From an uncultured Pelagibacteraceae bacterium (lineage in GTDB: Bacteria > Pseudomonadota > Alphaproteobacteria > Pelagibacterales > Pelagibacteraceae), in the NCBI GenBank assembly GCA_902621345.1, contig CACNLV010000001.1, forward strand, positions 496,001-560,000: 64,000 nucleotides of DNA, read 5' to 3'. Under the pieces are notes generated by a model, which made no database searches, had not been told where the DNA came from, and saw nothing but the letters and a program-made list of their open reading frames with translations. Below are positions 62,642 to 64,000 of the stretch, in pieces; the first letter of the stretch is position 1, and each line of letters opens with the position of its first letter. Both the position numbers and the translations under genes were made by a program.

Positions 62642-62720
62642 TACTGCCTCCGAATTATTTAATATTTGATTTAATCATATAATCCTTAAATAAAAAAGAT
62701 ATTTTGATACAACCTTTAGT

Positions 62721-63212
62721 TTATAGTTTTTTAAGAACTGTTATTAAATAAAAAAACATTGCTATATGAGAACTATTATTGAATTTTTGATTTAATATTA
62801 ATTTAAATATCTCTCTTTGATTAAAAAGATGAATTCTAATACCTTGTTCTGGTTTCGAAATTTTAATTAAGTCTTCTGTGTAATAACCAGTAATTTTAGT
62901 AGTTAGTCTTCCAGGTTCATTATAAAAAGTTATTATTTTACTCAATTTTGATCTTGATCTATATCCTGTTTCTTCTCTTAATTCCTTATATGCTGATTGG
63001 AGAGTTGTTTCCTTTTTTTCCACTATGCCAGAAGGAAACTCGTAGTTAATTTTATTAATTGGAACTCTTTTTTGGGAAACTACTACATATTTATCTTTAA
63101 TCTTAGGTATTACTAATGAAAGATTAGAAGTTTTAAGATAATGATAAAACTCTTTTTTTTTAAATTTTTTGTTAATTAAACTTATTCGATTGGTAAGTTT
63201 TATATTTTTCAA
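62721..63212 (-). CDS. NUDIX hydrolase
   Basis: Nudix box GIVEKKETTLQSAYKELREETGY. Confidence 0.9.
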   Translation of the reverse strand: MKNIKLTNRISLINKKFKKKEFYHYLKTSNLSLVIPKIKDKYVVVSQKRVPINKINYEFPSGIVEKKETTLQSAYKELREETGYRSRSKLSKIITFYNEPGRLTTKITGYYTEDLIKISKPEQGIRIHLFNQREIFKLILNQKFNNSSHIAMFFYLITVLKKL

Positions 63213-63868
63213 TTTTTTTCTAAAAATAACTTTTTAACAATAAGTAGAGCAATTAACATTCCAATAAGCTCAGCTAAAATATAATAAGGAGTATTTAAAT
63301 AACTAATACCAGTAAACGATTCTGTAAATGTTCTAGCAATAGCAACCGCAGGATTTGCAAAAGAAGTTGAAGAAGTAAACCAATAACCTGCAGTAATATA
63401 AAGACCAACACTAGCAGCAACAGCAATTTTGCCTGACTTCATAGACCCAAAAATTATAATTATAAGCCCTAATGTTGCTATTACCTCAGATGTGAGTATG
63501 TAAATTCCATCTCTTGATTTAGTAGACAATTCATAAACTTCATGTTCAAAAAAGAAATTAGCTAAACCAACACCAATTAAGCAACCAACCAATTGAGCAA
63601 TGATATAGTAGGGTAATAGTTTCTTTTTTAATTTACCCGTTATTGCCATTGCGATACTTACAAATGGATTAAAGTGAGCTCCTGATACATCAGCAAAAAC
63701 TGTAATAAGCACAAATAAACCTGCTCCTGTTGCTATAGTATTAGCTACTAACATCACAGCAACATCATTAGTTAAGTTTTCAGCCATTAAACCTGAACCA
63801 ACAATAATCATTACTAAAAAACAACTTCCTAATAGTTCAGCAAGAAAATAGCGGCTTTTATTTTTCAT
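63209..63868 (-). CDS. MIP/aquaporin family channel (atypical NPF / NPA-V motifs)
   Basis: Six TM-like segments; GAHFNPFVSIAMAI and FANPAVAIARTFTE. Confidence 0.85.
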   Translation of the reverse strand: MKNKSRYFLAELLGSCFLVMIIVGSGLMAENLTNDVAVMLVANTIATGAGLFVLITVFADVSGAHFNPFVSIAMAITGKLKKKLLPYYIIAQLVGCLIGVGLANFFFEHEVYELSTKSRDGIYILTSEVIATLGLIIIIFGSMKSGKIAVAASVGLYITAGYWFTSSTSFANPAVAIARTFTESFTGISYLNTPYYILAELIGMLIALLIVKKLFLEKN

Positions 63869-64000
63869 AAAGTAGTTCCTTTATTCTTTTATGAATATTA
63901 TTGTAAACTTTTTCTATTATTTCATCTTTTTTATTTAAGTCGTTTGTTTCATTAAGTAATTTAACAGGATCCTCTATATCCCAATGAATTATCTGATCTT
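63858..64000 (-). CDS. 3' end of ArsC-like (low-molecular-weight phosphatase type) arsenate reductase; truncated by window edge
   Basis: Reverse-strand frame DQIIHWDIEDPVKLLNETNDLNKKDEIVEKVYNNIHKRIKELLYEK*; HW-x-DP C-terminal motif; overlaps the aquaporin start. Confidence 0.6.
   Translation of the reverse strand, partial: DQIIHWDIEDPVKLLNETNDLNKKDEIIEKVYNNIHKRIKELLYEK

Noticed and set aside
1-64000. CRISPR arrays, transposases, integrases, phage or toxin-antitoxin genes
   Set aside because: Looked for repeat-spacer periodicity and diagnostic proteins; none seen. tRNA flanks (36192-36268, 41434-41632) show no integrated element.

Overview
The window is a 64 kb AT-rich, gene-dense chromosomal segment. 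Its composition, gene content and synteny look like a streamlined SAR11/Pelagibacterales alphaproteobacterium (inference; no search was run). The left two thirds is core genome: dnaE (partial), rpsB-tsf-frr-uppS-cdsA-dxr-bamA-skp-fabZ-lpxD-lpxA-lpxI-lpxB, gltX, lexA, trpEGDC, a PpiD-like foldase, tpiA-secG-pyrG-kdsA-eno-ftsB-lipA, ratA-like/pncC/pgpA/ispDF, ntrYX-trkAH, an aapJQMP amino-acid ABC transporter, an XRE regulator, three tRNAs (Arg-TCT, Asn-GTT, Cys-GCA), valS, ilvD and a mannose-1-phosphate guanylyltransferase. The right end (about 47.3-64 kb) is a phosphorus-centred neighbourhood: lipid kinase <> PlcP/LpxH-like phosphoesterase + glycosyltransferase, phoR, an unknown exported protein, pstS-pstC-pstA-pstB-phoU-phoB, sixA <> ppk-ppx, a Lys-rich small protein, a NUDIX hydrolase, an atypical aquaporin and the 3' end of an ArsC-like gene. 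I found no mobile elements, CRISPR arrays, phage genes or rRNAs. The most useful less-obvious signals are: 11-nt-phased Pho-box-like repeats upstream of pstS and between the lipid kinase and plcP; a GTTC-N7-GTTC LexA box upstream of lexA; an A-B-A'-B' pseudoknot-like leader before rpsB; an NtrX with no GAFTGA loop and a Walker-B E-to-Q change; mutually exclusive hairpins before aapJ; a perfect 14-bp hairpin after a Lys-rich micro-protein gene; and several gene losses relative to usual alphaproteobacterial synteny. I do not see a clear-cut wholly novel system. The integrated P-starvation/lipid-remodelling/polyphosphate/arsenic neighbourhood is the best candidate for follow-up.
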